A stretch of 64,000 nt of DNA from the NCBI GenBank assembly GCA_013335535.1, contig JAAXVL010000013.1, forward strand, positions 27,782 to 91,781, in the 5' to 3' direction. The DNA is from Azonexaceae bacterium. GTDB taxonomy: Bacteria > Pseudomonadota > Gammaproteobacteria > Burkholderiales > Rhodocyclaceae. Shown piece after piece: positions 9,001 through 18,737 of the stretch (position 1 is its first letter; the number at the start of each line of letters is the position of its first letter). The notes below the pieces were generated by a model. The model did not search any database. It had not been told where the DNA came from and saw only the letters and a list, made by a program, of their open reading frames with translations. The translations under genes and the position numbers were made by a program.

Positions 9001-10425
9001 ATGAAGCGCCTGATTGCCTTTTTCTTCATATGCTTTCTTGGTTCGTTTGCCTACGCCCAGACCCGTGGACTGCCGGATTTTTCCGAACTGGCTGAAAAGC
9101 AGGGGCCGGCTGTCGTGAATATTAGTACGACCTATATCATGCGCGGACAGTCACAGGCGATGCCGTTTCCCTTTGACGAGAGTGACCCCGCCTTCGAGTT
9201 TTTCAAGCGGTTTATCCCAAGGAATCCCGGCGGAGCAGTGCCGCGCGACTTTGAAAACAAGTCGCTTGGTTCCGGCTTCATCGTTAACGGTGACGGCTAC
9301 ATCTTGACCAACGCTCACGTTGTTGACGGCGCTGACGAGGTAACAGTACGCCTGACCGACAAGCGCGAATTCAAGGCGAAGACGATCGGCGCTGACAAAC
9401 GGACAGATGTTGCCTTACTCAAGATCAATGCAACCGGCCTTCCCGTTGTCAAATTGGGGGATCCGTCGCAACTGAAGGTGGGTGAATGGGTTGTCGCAAT
9501 TGGCTCACCTTTCGGCTTCGATAATTCGGTGACGGCCGGAATTGTGTCCGCAAAAGGACGCTCATTGCCGCAGGAAAACTATGTCCCATTTATTCAGACC
9601 GATGTTGCGATCAATCCCGGAAACTCCGGGGGGCCACTGTTTAATATGCGTGGCGAAGTAGTAGGGATCAACTCGCAAATTTACAGTCGTAGTGGTGGCT
9701 ACATGGGGGTTTCCTTCGCCATTCCCATCGATGTAGCCATGGAAATTCAGAGCCAGCTGCGTGCTTCTGGCAAGGTTAGCCGCGGTCGTCTTGGCGTCGT
9801 GATTCAGGAGGTGAACAAGGAGCTCGCCGAGTCACTAGGGCTGGGAAAACCGATGGGGGCTGTAGTGAACTCTGTAGAAAGCAACGGCCCGGCCGAAAAA
9901 GCAGGCATTGAGGCTGGTGACGTAATCCTCAAGTTTGATGGAAAGGCCATCAGCAGTTCTGCGGACCTTCCCCGCATGGTGGGTGTTACCAAGCCCGGAA
10001 CCCGTTCTACTGTTCAGGTCTGGCGCAAGGGGGCAACCCGTGAAATTAATGTTGTCATTGGGGAAGTTCCTGATGACAAACTGGCCAGTACAAAACCGCA
10101 GCGCAGCGCCAAATCCGTTGAGCAGCCGGCCAATCGTCTTGGCTTGGTGGTTAGCGAATTGACGGCTGATCAAAAGCGTGAATTGAAAATGAATTCTGGT
10201 TTGCTGATTGAGGATGTCCGTGGTTCTGGTGCGCGTTCCGACTTGCGTCCGGGGGACATCATCATCGCGGTTATCAGCAAGGGCGCCACCACAGAGCTCA
10301 AAACTGTTGATCAGTTGAACAAGCTTCTGGCTCAGTTCGAGAAAGGCAGCAATGTCACGCTACTGATCCGTCGTGGCGAGATGCAGACCTTCATCACGAT
10401 CAAGGGTTTGAATGGCAACAGTTGA
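9001..10425 (+). CDS. mucD: Periplasmic serine protease, DegP/MucD type
   Basis: This HtrA-family protease degrades misfolded envelope proteins. A signal peptide (MKRLIAFFF through AYA-Q, residues 1-19) precedes the trypsin-like domain with His106 (NAHVVDG), Asp136 (RTDVALL) and Ser209 (GNSGGP), then two PDZ domains (about 265-355 and 385-470). The track starts at 8911 inside rseC; ATG 8992 and ATG 9001 are both possible. GGAGG is 11 bases before 9001 and only 2 before 8992, so I prefer 9001 (474 residues). It is a likely member of the sigma-E regulon by position. Confidence 0.95.
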   Translation: MKRLIAFFFICFLGSFAYAQTRGLPDFSELAEKQGPAVVNISTTYIMRGQSQAMPFPFDESDPAFEFFKRFIPRNPGGAVPRDFENKSLGSGFIVNGDGYILTNAHVVDGADEVTVRLTDKREFKAKTIGADKRTDVALLKINATGLPVVKLGDPSQLKVGEWVVAIGSPFGFDNSVTAGIVSAKGRSLPQENYVPFIQTDVAINPGNSGGPLFNMRGEVVGINSQIYSRSGGYMGVSFAIPIDVAMEIQSQLRASGKVSRGRLGVVIQEVNKELAESLGLGKPMGAVVNSVESNGPAEKAGIEAGDVILKFDGKAISSSADLPRMVGVTKPGTRSTVQVWRKGATREINVVIGEVPDDKLASTKPQRSAKSVEQPANRLGLVVSELTADQKRELKMNSGLLIEDVRGSGARSDLRPGDIIIAVISKGATTELKTVDQLNKLLAQFEKGSNVTLLIRRGEMQTFITIKGLNGNS

Positions 10426-10660
10426 ACTGACCCTGATGAGTCGTGGCTACTGCCACCTTTGTCATGACATGGAGGAGGCTCTTAAGCCGATCGCTGAAGA
10501 GTTTGGCGCCTCAATTACCGTGCTTGACGTTGATGCAGACCCGTTGCTTGAAGTACGTTATGACGAATTGGTCCCGGTACTGTTGCATGGAGAGACCGAG
10601 CTTTGTCACTACTTTCTGGATGAGGCTAAAACCCGTGAATATTTGGCTGGAATCCGCTAA
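10412..10660 (+). CDS. Glutaredoxin-like protein (DUF836)
   Basis: This 82-residue protein has a thioredoxin-fold start, VELTLMSRGYCHLCHDM, with a CHLC redox pair at about 14-17, and VPVLLHGETELCHYFLD, where a cis-proline (VPVL) is expected in glutaredoxins. It overlaps mucD by 14 bp, so the two are probably translationally coupled. Small glutaredoxin-like genes between mucD and lepA are common in betaproteobacteria. The substrate is unknown; a role in thiol redox is inferred. Confidence 0.85.
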   Translation: MATVELTLMSRGYCHLCHDMEEALKPIAEEFGASITVLDVDADPLLEVRYDELVPVLLHGETELCHYFLDEAKTREYLAGIR

Positions 10661-10683
10661 AATCGAGGGTCTTCTGAAAAGGG

Positions 10684-10709
10684 AAGGGCGCGGGACGGCG
10701 CCCTTTTTT
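10684..10709 (+). terminator. Intrinsic terminator before lepA
   Basis: AAGGGCGC (10684-10691) pairs with GCGCCCTT (10698-10705) with a 6-base loop and a run of six T. It separates the stress cluster from lepA; the lepA ATG is only 11 bases after the T run, so lepA must be reached by readthrough or have a promoter further up. Confidence 0.8.
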
Positions 10710-10719
10710 ACTGGCATCA

Positions 10720-12510
10720 ATGGATCATATTAGAAACTTCTCGATCATTGCGCACATCGACCACGGCAAATCGACCCTGGCTGATCGCATCATTCACCTC
10801 TGTGGCGGTCTTTCGGACCGCGAGATGGAAGCTCAAGTGCTCGATTCAATGGATATCGAGCGTGAGCGCGGTATTACCATCAAGGCTCAGACTGCATCGC
10901 TCCGCTATAAAGCGCGTGATGGCAAGGTTTACAACCTCAATCTGATTGACACACCGGGACATGTCGATTTTTCCTACGAGGTCTCCCGTTCGTTGTCGGC
11001 GTGCGAAGGTGCCTTGCTGGTGGTTGATGCCTCTCAGGGGGTTGAGGCGCAGACTGTCGCTAACTGCTACACAGCGTTGGAACTCGATGTCGAAGTCGTC
11101 CCAGTCTTGAACAAGATCGATTTACCGTCGGCTGACCCGGAAAATGCACGGCAGGAAATCGAAGACGTGATTGGTATCGATGCGTCCGAGGCTGTCCTTG
11201 CTTCTGCAAAGACAGGTCTTGGGGTCGAAGATATTCTGGAGGCCGTCGTCGCGCGGATCCCCCCGCCGAAAGGTAACCCGGAAGCGCCGCTCAAAGCGCT
11301 TATTATTGACTCATGGTTCGACAACTATGTCGGCGTCGTCATGTTGGTGCGGGTTGTCGATGGGGTATTGAAGCCCAAGGACAAGTTGCTTTTCATGGCT
11401 ACTGGCGCGCAACAATTGTGTGAACAGGTTGGCGTGTTTGCGCCCAAGTCAGAATCTCGAGAAGTATTGCGTGCCGGAGAGGTGGGCTTCGTTATTTCCG
11501 GCATCAAGGAGCTTAAGGCCGCCAAGGTCGGCGACACCATCACCACCATGGATCGCAAGGCAACCGAAGCATTGCCTGGCTTCAAGGAAATCAAACCACA
11601 GGTTTTTGCCGGGCTATACCCCGTTGAGTCAAACCAATACGACTCATTGCGCGAATCCCTCGAGAAGCTCAAGCTCAACGACGCATCGTTGCAATATGAA
11701 CCAGAAGTTTCGCAGGCGCTAGGTTTTGGGTTCCGCTGTGGCTTCCTTGGGCTTCTGCACATGGAAATCGTTCAGGAACGCCTCGAGCGCGAATTCGATC
11801 AGGACTTGATCACGACTGCTCCTACCGTGGTTTATCAGGTCGTTATGCGGGATGGCTCAGTCGTCGAGGTTGAAAATCCGGCCAAGTTGCCGGATATTAC
11901 CAAGACTGAAGAAGTCCGCGAACCAATCATCACGGCGACCATATTCGTGCCACAGGATTATTTGGGCAATGTCATCACGCTATGCAATCAGAAGCGTGGT
12001 AATCAGGTCGACATGCACTATCACGGCAGGCAGGTAAAGCTGGTCTATGAAATGCCGATGGCTGAAGTGGTGATGGATTTCTTCGACAAGTTGAAATCCT
12101 GTTCGAAGGGTTATGCCTCTCTTGACTACGATTTCAAGGAATACCGCGCCGCCGATGTTGTGAAGCTGGATATCCTGATAAACAGCGAAAAGGTTGATGC
12201 TTTGTCGCTGATTGTGCATCGCTCCAATGCGCAATACCGTGGACGTGAGTTGGCCAGCAAAATGCGTGAGCTTATTCCACGCCAGATGTATGACGTGGCC
12301 ATCCAGGCAGCAATCGGTTCTCACATTATTTCGCGCGAGAACGTCAAAGCGATGCGCAAGGACGTGCTGGCCAAGTGCTATGGCGGCGATATTTCTCGCA
12401 AGAAGAAATTGCTGGAAAAGCAGAAAGCCGGCAAAAAGCGCATGAAGCAGGTCGGTAGCGTCGAAATTCCGCAGGAAGCGTTTCTGGCTGTGTTGCGCGT
12501 CGATAACTGA
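10720..12510 (+). CDS. lepA: Elongation factor 4 (LepA)
   Basis: LepA is a ribosome-binding GTPase linked to back-translocation, initiation and ribosome biogenesis. The 596-residue length is standard. G-domain motifs are present in order: AHIDHGKST (residues 11-19), [17 protein letters not shown] and NKIDLP. The C-terminal domain carries [23 protein letters not shown] and the basic end [17 protein letters not shown], typical of LepA. It is followed by lepB after 8 bases, the usual lepA-lepB operon. Confidence 0.98.
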   Translation: MDHIRNFSIIAHIDHGKSTLADRIIHLCGGLSDREMEAQVLDSMDIERERGITIKAQTASLRYKARDGKVYNLNLIDTPGHVDFSYEVSRSLSACEGALLVVDASQGVEAQTVANCYTALELDVEVVPVLNKIDLPSADPENARQEIEDVIGIDASEAVLASAKTGLGVEDILEAVVARIPPPKGNPEAPLKALIIDSWFDNYVGVVMLVRVVDGVLKPKDKLLFMATGAQQLCEQVGVFAPKSESREVLRAGEVGFVISGIKELKAAKVGDTITTMDRKATEALPGFKEIKPQVFAGLYPVESNQYDSLRESLEKLKLNDASLQYEPEVSQALGFGFRCGFLGLLHMEIVQERLEREFDQDLITTAPTVVYQVVMRDGSVVEVENPAKLPDITKTEEVREPIITATIFVPQDYLGNVITLCNQKRGNQVDMHYHGRQVKLVYEMPMAEVVMDFFDKLKSCSKGYASLDYDFKEYRAADVVKLDILINSEKVDALSLIVHRSNAQYRGRELASKMRELIPRQMYDVAIQAAIGSHIISRENVKAMRKDVLAKCYGGDISRKKKLLEKQKAGKKRMKQVGSVEIPQEAFLAVLRVDN

Positions 12511-12518
12511 GAGTAGCG

Positions 12519-13307
12519 ATGAACTTTGCCCTTATTCTGTTTGTACTGCTGGTCGCCACCGGTGTGCTGTACGCGGTGGACGTCCTTAAATTCCGAAAGT
12601 TGCGTGTCAAAAATGCCAAGGAGCCACTTTGGGTGGAGTGGGGTGCCAGCTTCTTCCCTGTCATCCTGATTGTTTTCGTGCTTCGATCGTTTTTGTTTGA
12701 ACCCTTCAAAATTCCATCCGGATCAATGATTCCGACCTTGCTGGTTGGTGATTTCATCTTGGTTAACAAGTTTACTTATGGCATTCGTCTGCCGGTAATC
12801 AACAAGAAGATTATTGACATCAACTCCCCGCAGCGTGGCGATGTCATGGTTTTTCGTTATCCGGAAGATCCCTCACTCGATTACATAAAGCGGGTCGTAG
12901 GCTTGCCTGGTGATACTGTTTCATATCAGAACAAACGGCTGACTATCAATGGGCAACCTGTTCCATCGCAGAAAATCGGCGATTATTTGCACCCGGAGCG
13001 GCTTTATTACTCCGAGCAGTTTCTTGAAAAACTGGGAGAGGTCGAACATCGAGCCCTGAATGATGCCGACGCACCGGCTTTTGTTCCGGATGCAGCCCGC
13101 TTCACACATCGCGAAAATTGCACTTACAATGCAGCGGGCGTGAGTTGCAAGGTGCCGGAAGGCCACTATTTCATGATGGGCGACAATCGCGATAACAGCC
13201 GCGACAGTCGCGCCTGGGGATTCGTGCCAGAGGCAAACATCGTCGGCAAAGCATTCTTTATCTGGTTGAATTTCAGCGATTTCAGCCGGATCGGTTCGTT
13301 CAGGTAA
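12519..13307 (+). CDS. lepB: Signal peptidase I
   Basis: LepB cleaves signal peptides on the outer face of the inner membrane. The 262-residue protein has two membrane helices (about 2-20 and 44-60), then the catalytic Ser69 in IPSGSMIPTL, the general base Lys124 in DYIKRVVGLPGD, and the C-terminal box MMGDNRDNSRDSR. It lies between lepA and a DUF4845 gene, the common betaproteobacterial order. GAGAG precedes the ATG. Confidence 0.97.
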   Translation: MNFALILFVLLVATGVLYAVDVLKFRKLRVKNAKEPLWVEWGASFFPVILIVFVLRSFLFEPFKIPSGSMIPTLLVGDFILVNKFTYGIRLPVINKKIIDINSPQRGDVMVFRYPEDPSLDYIKRVVGLPGDTVSYQNKRLTINGQPVPSQKIGDYLHPERLYYSEQFLEKLGEVEHRALNDADAPAFVPDAARFTHRENCTYNAAGVSCKVPEGHYFMMGDNRDNSRDSRAWGFVPEANIVGKAFFIWLNFSDFSRIGSFR

Positions 13308-13316
13308 GGGAATAAG

Positions 13317-13667
13317 ATGAAATATCAACGTGGGGTTGCGCTGTCCGGTCTGATGTTCTGGAGCGTTGTGCTCATTCTGCTTGCTGTGCTGGGCATGAAA
13401 GTCGCTCCGACTTTCATTGAGTATCAGAAAATTGTTAAGGACATCAAGGCGACTGCGGCCAAATCAGGACCTGACTCAACTGTCGCTGATATTCGCAAGT
13501 CTTTCGATAAGTTCGCAGAAGTAGACACGCTCGATTTCAAGGCGAGTCAACTGGATATCACGAAAGAAAATGGCAAAATTGTTATTTCTTTCGAGTATGA
13601 AAAACGGATACCTCTGTTCTGGAATGTCACGCTGCTGATTGACTACAAGGGGTCGACTGCGGGATAA
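13317..13667 (+). CDS. DUF4845 membrane protein
   Basis: This 116-residue protein has one N-terminal membrane helix (residues 9-27, SGLMFWSVVLILLAVLGMK), then VAPTFIEYQKIVKDIKA, the conserved start of DUF4845, and a small soluble domain on the far side. It is regularly found between lepB and rnc. No function is established. AAGGGA lies 7 bases before the ATG; the next gene starts 3 bases after its stop. Confidence 0.9.
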   Translation: MKYQRGVALSGLMFWSVVLILLAVLGMKVAPTFIEYQKIVKDIKATAAKSGPDSTVADIRKSFDKFAEVDTLDFKASQLDITKENGKIVISFEYEKRIPLFWNVTLLIDYKGSTAG

Positions 13668-13670
13668 GGC

Positions 13671-14339
13671 ATGACTGCGCTGTCTGTCGCTCATCAGCTT
13701 GGCCACTCGTTTTCCGATCAGCTTCTCCTTCGGACCGCGCTGACCCATCGCAGCTTTGGTTCGCCGAACAATGAACGCCTTGAGTTTCTCGGCGACGGCA
13801 TTCTCGATTGCGCCATTGCCGCCGCCCTATTTCATCGTTTTCCGGATCTGCCAGAAGGCGATCTATCCCGATTGCGGGCAAATCTGGTCAATCAGGATGC
13901 TTTGCACCAACTGGCCCTTGGACTGAACATCAGCGACGCCTTGCGACTTGGTGAGGGCGAGTTGAAAAGTGGAGGGGCGCTGCGTCCATCCATCCTTGCG
14001 GATGCGCTGGAGGCCTTGTTCGGTGCTATTTATCTTGATGCCGGTTTTTTGGCCGCGCAGGCGGTCATCGATAAACTCTATGCGCCATTGCTTGCCAAGC
14101 TGAAGCCCGGAGAGTTTCAAAAAGACGCCAAAACCCGCCTTCAGGAGTGGTTGCAGGGGCGCAAAAAGCCATTGCCACGTTATCACTTGCTCGAAGCGAC
14201 GGGCGCAGCCCATGAGCAACGATTCGAGGTGGCTTGCGAAATAGAATCCCCTTCTTTGCGAACTGTAGGTCACGGTTCAAGCCGGCGTATTGCCGAACAG
14301 GTTGCTGCCGACAAGGCTCTGAAAGAACTCGCTGCATGA
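13671..14339 (+). CDS. rnc: Ribonuclease III
   Basis: RNase III cuts double-stranded RNA in rRNA processing and mRNA turnover. The 222-residue protein has the signature [17 protein letters not shown] (about 33-49), the second acidic cluster [15 protein letters not shown], and a C-terminal dsRNA-binding domain (about 150-222, with [18 protein letters not shown]). Its stop overlaps the era start by ATGA, so the two are coupled, as in many proteobacteria. Confidence 0.98.
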   Translation: MTALSVAHQLGHSFSDQLLLRTALTHRSFGSPNNERLEFLGDGILDCAIAAALFHRFPDLPEGDLSRLRANLVNQDALHQLALGLNISDALRLGEGELKSGGALRPSILADALEALFGAIYLDAGFLAAQAVIDKLYAPLLAKLKPGEFQKDAKTRLQEWLQGRKKPLPRYHLLEATGAAHEQRFEVACEIESPSLRTVGHGSSRRIAEQVAADKALKELAA

Positions 14340-15220
14340 AAAAATTCCGTTCCGGATATATCGCCATCGTCGGTCGCCCCAACGTTGGTAAATCAACGTT
14401 ACTTAACAAGCTGATCGGCGAAAAAATCAGCATCGTCTCGCGCAAGGCGCAGACCACGAGGCACCGGATAACCGGCATCCTGACCAAGGACGATGCCCAG
14501 TTTGTCTTTGTCGACACCCCGGGTTTTCAGACGAAATACTCCAATGCCCTGAACCGTGCGATGAACCGCGGCGTAACGCAAACGCTGAGTGATGTGGACG
14601 TCGTTATATTTGTCGTCGAAGCTGGTCGTTACGATGCCAAGGACAAGGCTGTCGTTCGCCTGTTGCCCAAGGACAGGCCAGTCATCCTGGTAGTCAACAA
14701 GACAGATTTGCAGAAGGATCGCGCAGCATTGTTGCCATTCCTGGCCGAGGTTGCAGCCGATCATGATTACGCGGCCATCATCCCGGTCAGTGCGGCCAAG
14801 GGGCGGCAAACTGAAGATCTGCTGAACGAGGCCAAGAAGCATCTGCCCAACGAAGGCCTGATGTTCCCTGAAGATGATCTGACCGATAAAAGTGAACGTT
14901 TCCTGGCTTCCGAATACATTCGCGAAAAGGTCTTCCGCCTGCTGGGTGACGAACTGCCCTACGCCACGGCGGTCGAAATCGAGCGCTTTGAAACTGAAGG
15001 CAATCTGCGCCGGATTTTCGCCGCCATCGTCGTCGACCGCGAGGGACACAAGGCCATCGTCATCGGCAAGGGAGGCGAGCAACTCAAACGCATTGCTTCC
15101 GAAGCACGTCAGGACATGGAGCGCCTGTTCGACGGCAAGGTTTATCTTGAAATCTGGGTCAAGGTAAAGTCTGGCTGGAACGATGATGAGCGTCTGCTGA
15201 AGAGCCTCGGTTACGAATGA
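14336..15220 (+). CDS. era: GTPase Era
   Basis: Era binds the 3' end of 16S rRNA and helps 30S maturation. The track begins inside rnc at 14234; the ATG at 14336 overlaps the rnc stop and yields 294 residues starting [21 protein letters not shown] motifs: [18 protein letters not shown]. The C-terminal KH domain shows [13 protein letters not shown] and a WVKVKSGW end. It overlaps recO by ATGA. Confidence 0.97.
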   Translation: MKKFRSGYIAIVGRPNVGKSTLLNKLIGEKISIVSRKAQTTRHRITGILTKDDAQFVFVDTPGFQTKYSNALNRAMNRGVTQTLSDVDVVIFVVEAGRYDAKDKAVVRLLPKDRPVILVVNKTDLQKDRAALLPFLAEVAADHDYAAIIPVSAAKGRQTEDLLNEAKKHLPNEGLMFPEDDLTDKSERFLASEYIREKVFRLLGDELPYATAVEIERFETEGNLRRIFAAIVVDREGHKAIVIGKGGEQLKRIASEARQDMERLFDGKVYLEIWVKVKSGWNDDERLLKSLGYE

Positions 15221-15945
15221 ACCTGCGCAGCAAAGTCGACGGCCAGCCGGCTTACGTTCTGCACAGCTATCCCTTTCGGGAAACCAGCCTCATCGTTGAA
15301 GTGTTTTCCCGCGATTTCGGGCGGATGGCCTTGCTCGCGCGGGGTGCGCGCCGGCCACGTTCGGCCATCCGCGGTTTGCTCATGGCGTTTCAACCGATCG
15401 AAATCGGTTGGGCTGGCAAGGGTGAAGTATTAACCCTGATGAAGGCTGAATGGCAGGGAGGGCAGCCCTTGCTCTCCGGTGAGGCGCTATTCTGTGGCTA
15501 TTACCTCAATGAACTGCTGATGCATCTGTTGCCGCGTGAAGACGCGCATGAGCAGTTGTTCGCCGACTACGCGAAAATGCTTGCCCGACTGGCAGCCGAT
15601 CCATCGGGTAAAGTCCGGGAGGCTGACTTGCGTTGCTTCGAAAAAGCGCTCCTTCAGGAACTGGGCTATGGCCTGACCTTGAACCATGATAGTGGCGGCA
15701 GCCCGATACTGCCGGAGGCGTTTTACACTTATCGCATGGAACAGGGGCCGGTTCGCCTTGAACATGAGGAGGCGGCAGCTCAAGTCGTAATTGGCAAGAC
15801 GTTGCTCGATCTCGACATCGAGGACTTTTCCGACCCGCGTTCACGCTTTGAAAGCAAGGCACTGATGCGTACGCTGATGGCCTATTATCTGGCTGGCAAA
15901 GAACTGGAAACACGCAAGATATTCAAGGAGTTGCAAGAGCTATGA
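15217..15945 (+). CDS. recO: DNA repair protein RecO
   Basis: RecO helps RecR load RecA on SSB-coated DNA. The 242-residue protein has the N-terminal OB-fold opening with [20 protein letters not shown] and [18 protein letters not shown], a conserved RecO block, then an all-helical C-terminal region with [19 protein letters not shown]. No zinc-binding Cys cluster is seen, as in other proteobacterial RecO. It overlaps era (ATGA) and pdxJ (ATGA). Confidence 0.95.
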   Translation: MNLRSKVDGQPAYVLHSYPFRETSLIVEVFSRDFGRMALLARGARRPRSAIRGLLMAFQPIEIGWAGKGEVLTLMKAEWQGGQPLLSGEALFCGYYLNELLMHLLPREDAHEQLFADYAKMLARLAADPSGKVREADLRCFEKALLQELGYGLTLNHDSGGSPILPEAFYTYRMEQGPVRLEHEEAAAQVVIGKTLLDLDIEDFSDPRSRFESKALMRTLMAYYLAGKELETRKIFKELQEL

Positions 15946-16697
15946 TTGAACTTGGCGTCAATATCGACCACGTGGCGACCATCCGCCAGGCTCGCCGGAC
16001 TTATGAGCCGGACCCGGTATGGGGTGCCGTCGAAGCCCATCTAGGCGGGGCTGATGGCATTACCGTGCACCTACGCGAAGATCGCCGTCACATTCAGGAT
16101 GCCGACGTTCGTCGCCTACGCGAAACTACCCAGATCAAGCTCAACCTGGAAATGGCCGCGACCGATGAGATGGTCGGCATCGCCTGCAGTCTCAAGCCGG
16201 AAATGGCCATGCTGGTTCCCGAGGGGCGTCACGAGGTCACGACCGAAGGCGGTCTCGATATCCTGGCGCAGGAAGCACGCCTGAAAACTGTCATCTCGCG
16301 GCTGGCCGCTGCAGGCATCGTGACCAGCGTGTTCATTGATGCCGAGGAGGCGCAAATCGAAGCTGCCGCTCGTATTGGCGCCAGCGTCTGTGAAATCCAC
16401 ACCGGTCCTTATGCCCATGCTTTTTACGAAAAAGGCCGTGATGCGGAAGCGCCCGCCGTGCTCGCCGAACTGAACAAGATTCGGCTGGCCGGGCAATTGG
16501 TGCGTCGACTCGACATGCGTTTCAATGCCGGGCATGCGCTCAATTACTTCAACGTCCAGCCGATTGCACGACTAGCCGGTATACGCGAGCTGCACATTGG
16601 CCACGCCATCGTCAGCAGAGCCATTTTCGTCGGCCTGCGTGAAGCCGTCCGTGAAATGAAGGCACTGATGCGCGAAGCTGCGAATTCGCCCGAATGA
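15942..16697 (+). CDS. pdxJ: Pyridoxine 5'-phosphate synthase
   Basis: PdxJ condenses 1-deoxyxylulose 5-phosphate with 3-amino-2-oxopropyl phosphate to form pyridoxine 5'-phosphate. The 251-residue TIM barrel starts [17 protein letters not shown], the family signature, and has [39 protein letters not shown] and [11 protein letters not shown]. It lies between recO and acpS with overlaps at both ends, so all three are probably translated from one mRNA. Confidence 0.98.
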   Translation: MIELGVNIDHVATIRQARRTYEPDPVWGAVEAHLGGADGITVHLREDRRHIQDADVRRLRETTQIKLNLEMAATDEMVGIACSLKPEMAMLVPEGRHEVTTEGGLDILAQEARLKTVISRLAAAGIVTSVFIDAEEAQIEAAARIGASVCEIHTGPYAHAFYEKGRDAEAPAVLAELNKIRLAGQLVRRLDMRFNAGHALNYFNVQPIARLAGIRELHIGHAIVSRAIFVGLREAVREMKALMREAANSPE

Positions 16698-17071
16698 TCT
16701 ACGGCATCGGCACCGACATCGTCGCCGTTTCTCGCCTGCGCGGCATGTGGGAACGGCATGGCGACAGGGCATTGGAAAAGCTGCTGGCGCCGCAGGAAAT
16801 AGAAGAATTCGCCAAGGCTGCTGACAAAGGCCGCTTCCTCGCCAAGCGTTTTGCCGCCAAGGAAGCCTTCAGCAAGGCGCTGGGCACTGGCGTACGCCCA
16901 CCGGCGACGCTGACGGCGATGGCCGTCGGCCATGACGAGCTGGGCAAGCCGGAGCTGATCTTCCACGGTCAACTGGAAAAAATGCTCAAAAACAAAAACC
17001 TCATTGCCCATCTTTCGATCAGCGACGAAGCCGAATATGCTGTCGCCTACGTCATTCTGGAGCATGCATGA
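16694..17071 (+). CDS. acpS: Holo-ACP synthase
   Basis: AcpS transfers 4'-phosphopantetheine from CoA to Ser37 of AcpP. The 125-residue protein has the N-terminal [16 protein letters not shown] with the Mg-binding Asp and the [20 protein letters not shown] block carrying the second acidic ligand (KEA). It overlaps pdxJ and nagZ by 4 bp each. Pairing of pdxJ with acpS is widespread in proteobacteria. Confidence 0.97.
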   Translation: MIYGIGTDIVAVSRLRGMWERHGDRALEKLLAPQEIEEFAKAADKGRFLAKRFAAKEAFSKALGTGVRPPATLTAMAVGHDELGKPELIFHGQLEKMLKNKNLIAHLSISDEAEYAVAYVILEHA

Positions 17072-18087
17072 CCCATTTGCCGCTCGGCCCACTGATGATC
17101 GACATCGCCGGTACCGAACTGACCAACCTCGACCGCCAACAACTCTGCCACCCGCTGGTTGGCGGAATCATCCTTTTCTCGCGGAACTATGCCGATCCTG
17201 AGCAATTGTCGGCGCTGACTGCGGCAATTCATGCCTTGCGCACACCCGCATTGCTCATTGCCGTCGATCATGAAGGGGGCAGGGTGCAACGCTTCCGTGA
17301 CGGGTTTACTCGTCTGCCGGCGATGGCTACGCTGGGAAAGCTTTGGGACGAGAACCCGGAGGCAGCGCTCGCCGCCGCGCGCCAGGTTGGTTATGTACTG
17401 GCCGCAGAGCTGCGCGCCCGCGGTGTCGATTACTCCTTCACCCCGGTTCTCGACCTCGATTACGGTCCTTCGCGGGTTATTGGTAATCGTGCGTTCCATC
17501 GGCAGCCGGCTGTAGTCATTGCCTTGGCTGCCGCCCTCGGGGAAGGGCTGCACCAGGCTGGAATGGGAAGTTGCGGCAAGCATTTTCCGGGACACGGCTA
17601 CGTCATTCCAGATTCGCACGTCGAATTGCCGGTCGATGATCGAGCCTTCGAAGCGATGCAGGAAGATATCGAGCCCTATCGGCAGCTGGCGCTGGACGGC
17701 GTCATGGCGGCCCATGTGATTTACAGCTGCATTGACTGCAATACTGCTGTATTTTCAAATAAATGGATAAGTTATTTGAGAAATGACATTAATTTTAATG
17801 GGGTCGTTTTTACCGATGACTTGTCGATGGCCGGTGCTGGCGTAGTCGGTAATATGCTCAACCGCGTCGAGACTGCCTACAGTGCTGGGTGCGACATGTT
17901 GCTGGTGTGCAATGCGCCCGATGTTGTCGGCGACGTACTTGAAAACTGGAAGCCGGAAGTCGATGTGCTGCGCGGGAAACGGGTCGAGGCATTGATTCCC
18001 CAGTCCGCAGCCAAGAACTGGCAAGCATTGCAGGCCGATAACAACTATCTGTCAGCCCAGCAGACCATCGCAAAACTCATGGCCTGA
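17068..18087 (+). CDS. nagZ: Beta-N-acetylhexosaminidase NagZ
   Basis: NagZ (GH3) removes GlcNAc from muropeptides during cytoplasmic wall recycling. The 339-residue protein has DHEGGRVQRFR, the catalytic His loop KHFPGHGYVIPDSH, and the nucleophile Asp in FTDDLSMAGA. Residues about 228-250 are encoded by an unusually AT-rich stretch (17745-17815) with AGA, ATA and AAT codons in a gene that otherwise uses GC-rich codons. It ends the long + strand cluster. Confidence 0.97.
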   Translation: MTHLPLGPLMIDIAGTELTNLDRQQLCHPLVGGIILFSRNYADPEQLSALTAAIHALRTPALLIAVDHEGGRVQRFRDGFTRLPAMATLGKLWDENPEAALAAARQVGYVLAAELRARGVDYSFTPVLDLDYGPSRVIGNRAFHRQPAVVIALAAALGEGLHQAGMGSCGKHFPGHGYVIPDSHVELPVDDRAFEAMQEDIEPYRQLALDGVMAAHVIYSCIDCNTAVFSNKWISYLRNDINFNGVVFTDDLSMAGAGVVGNMLNRVETAYSAGCDMLLVCNAPDVVGDVLENWKPEVDVLRGKRVEALIPQSAAKNWQALQADNNYLSAQQTIAKLMA

Positions 18088-18092
18088 AATGC

Positions 18093-18118
18093 ATTCGGGC
18101 AGCCGAAGCTGCCCGAAT
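18093..18118. terminator. Bidirectional hairpin between nagZ and efp
   Basis: ATTCGGGCAGC (18093-18103) pairs perfectly with GCTGCCCGAAT (18108-18118) around a CGAA loop (UUCG on the other strand). It lies between two convergent genes and can serve both, although the T tracts are short. Confidence 0.7.
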
Positions 18119-18140
18119 AAAGCACTCAAGAGGCCACTGA

Positions 18141-18698
18141 TTACTTGACGCGGTTCTTGTATTCGTCAGTGCGGGTGTCGATTTCGATCTTGTCGCCAAT
18201 GCTGACGAAAGCCGGAACCGGCAGTTCGAAACCGGTAGCCAGCTTGGCCGGTTTCATGACCTTGCCCGATGTGTCGCCTTTGACGGCCGGCTCGGTGTAA
18301 ATCACTTCGCGCACGACGCTATTCGGCAGCTCGACGGAAATGGCCTTGCCGTTGTAGAAAACAACTTCGCAGGCTAGGCCGTCTTCCAGATATTTCAGCG
18401 CATCGGTCATGTTTTCGGCTTCGACTTCGAATTGCTCGTAGTCGGCATCCATGAACACGTACATCGGGTCGGCGAAGTAGGAATAGGTCACTTCCTTCTT
18501 GTCGAGGATGACCACTTCGAACTTGTCGTCAGCCTTGTAAACCGCTTCGGAAGCGGCGCCGGTCAACAGGTTCTTGAGTTTCATTTTGACAACAGCGGCA
18601 TTGCGGCCAGACTTGTTGTATTCGCTCTTCTGAACGACGAGCGGGTCGGCACCGACCATAATGACGTTGCCGGAGCGGAGTTCCATTGCGGTTTTCAT
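18141..18698 (-). CDS. efp: Elongation factor P, Arg32 type
   Basis: EF-P relieves ribosome stalling at polyproline. The 185-residue protein has the loop [13 protein letters not shown] with Arg at position 32, where E. coli has the beta-lysylated Lys34. Arg32 EF-Ps are rhamnosylated by EarP (established for Pseudomonas and Neisseria), and earP is encoded directly upstream here. The rest is a standard three-domain EF-P ending with [15 protein letters not shown]. It is transcribed from earP into efp with a 39-base gap. Confidence 0.98.
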   Translation of the reverse strand: MKTAMELRSGNVIMVGADPLVVQKSEYNKSGRNAAVVKMKLKNLLTGAASEAVYKADDKFEVVILDKKEVTYSYFADPMYVFMDADYEQFEVEAENMTDALKYLEDGLACEVVFYNGKAISVELPNSVVREVIYTEPAVKGDTSGKVMKPAKLATGFELPVPAFVSIGDKIEIDTRTDEYKNRVK

Positions 18699-18737
18699 TC
18701 GGGATTCTCTAAGATCAGAAAAGGAAAAAACGTTAAA

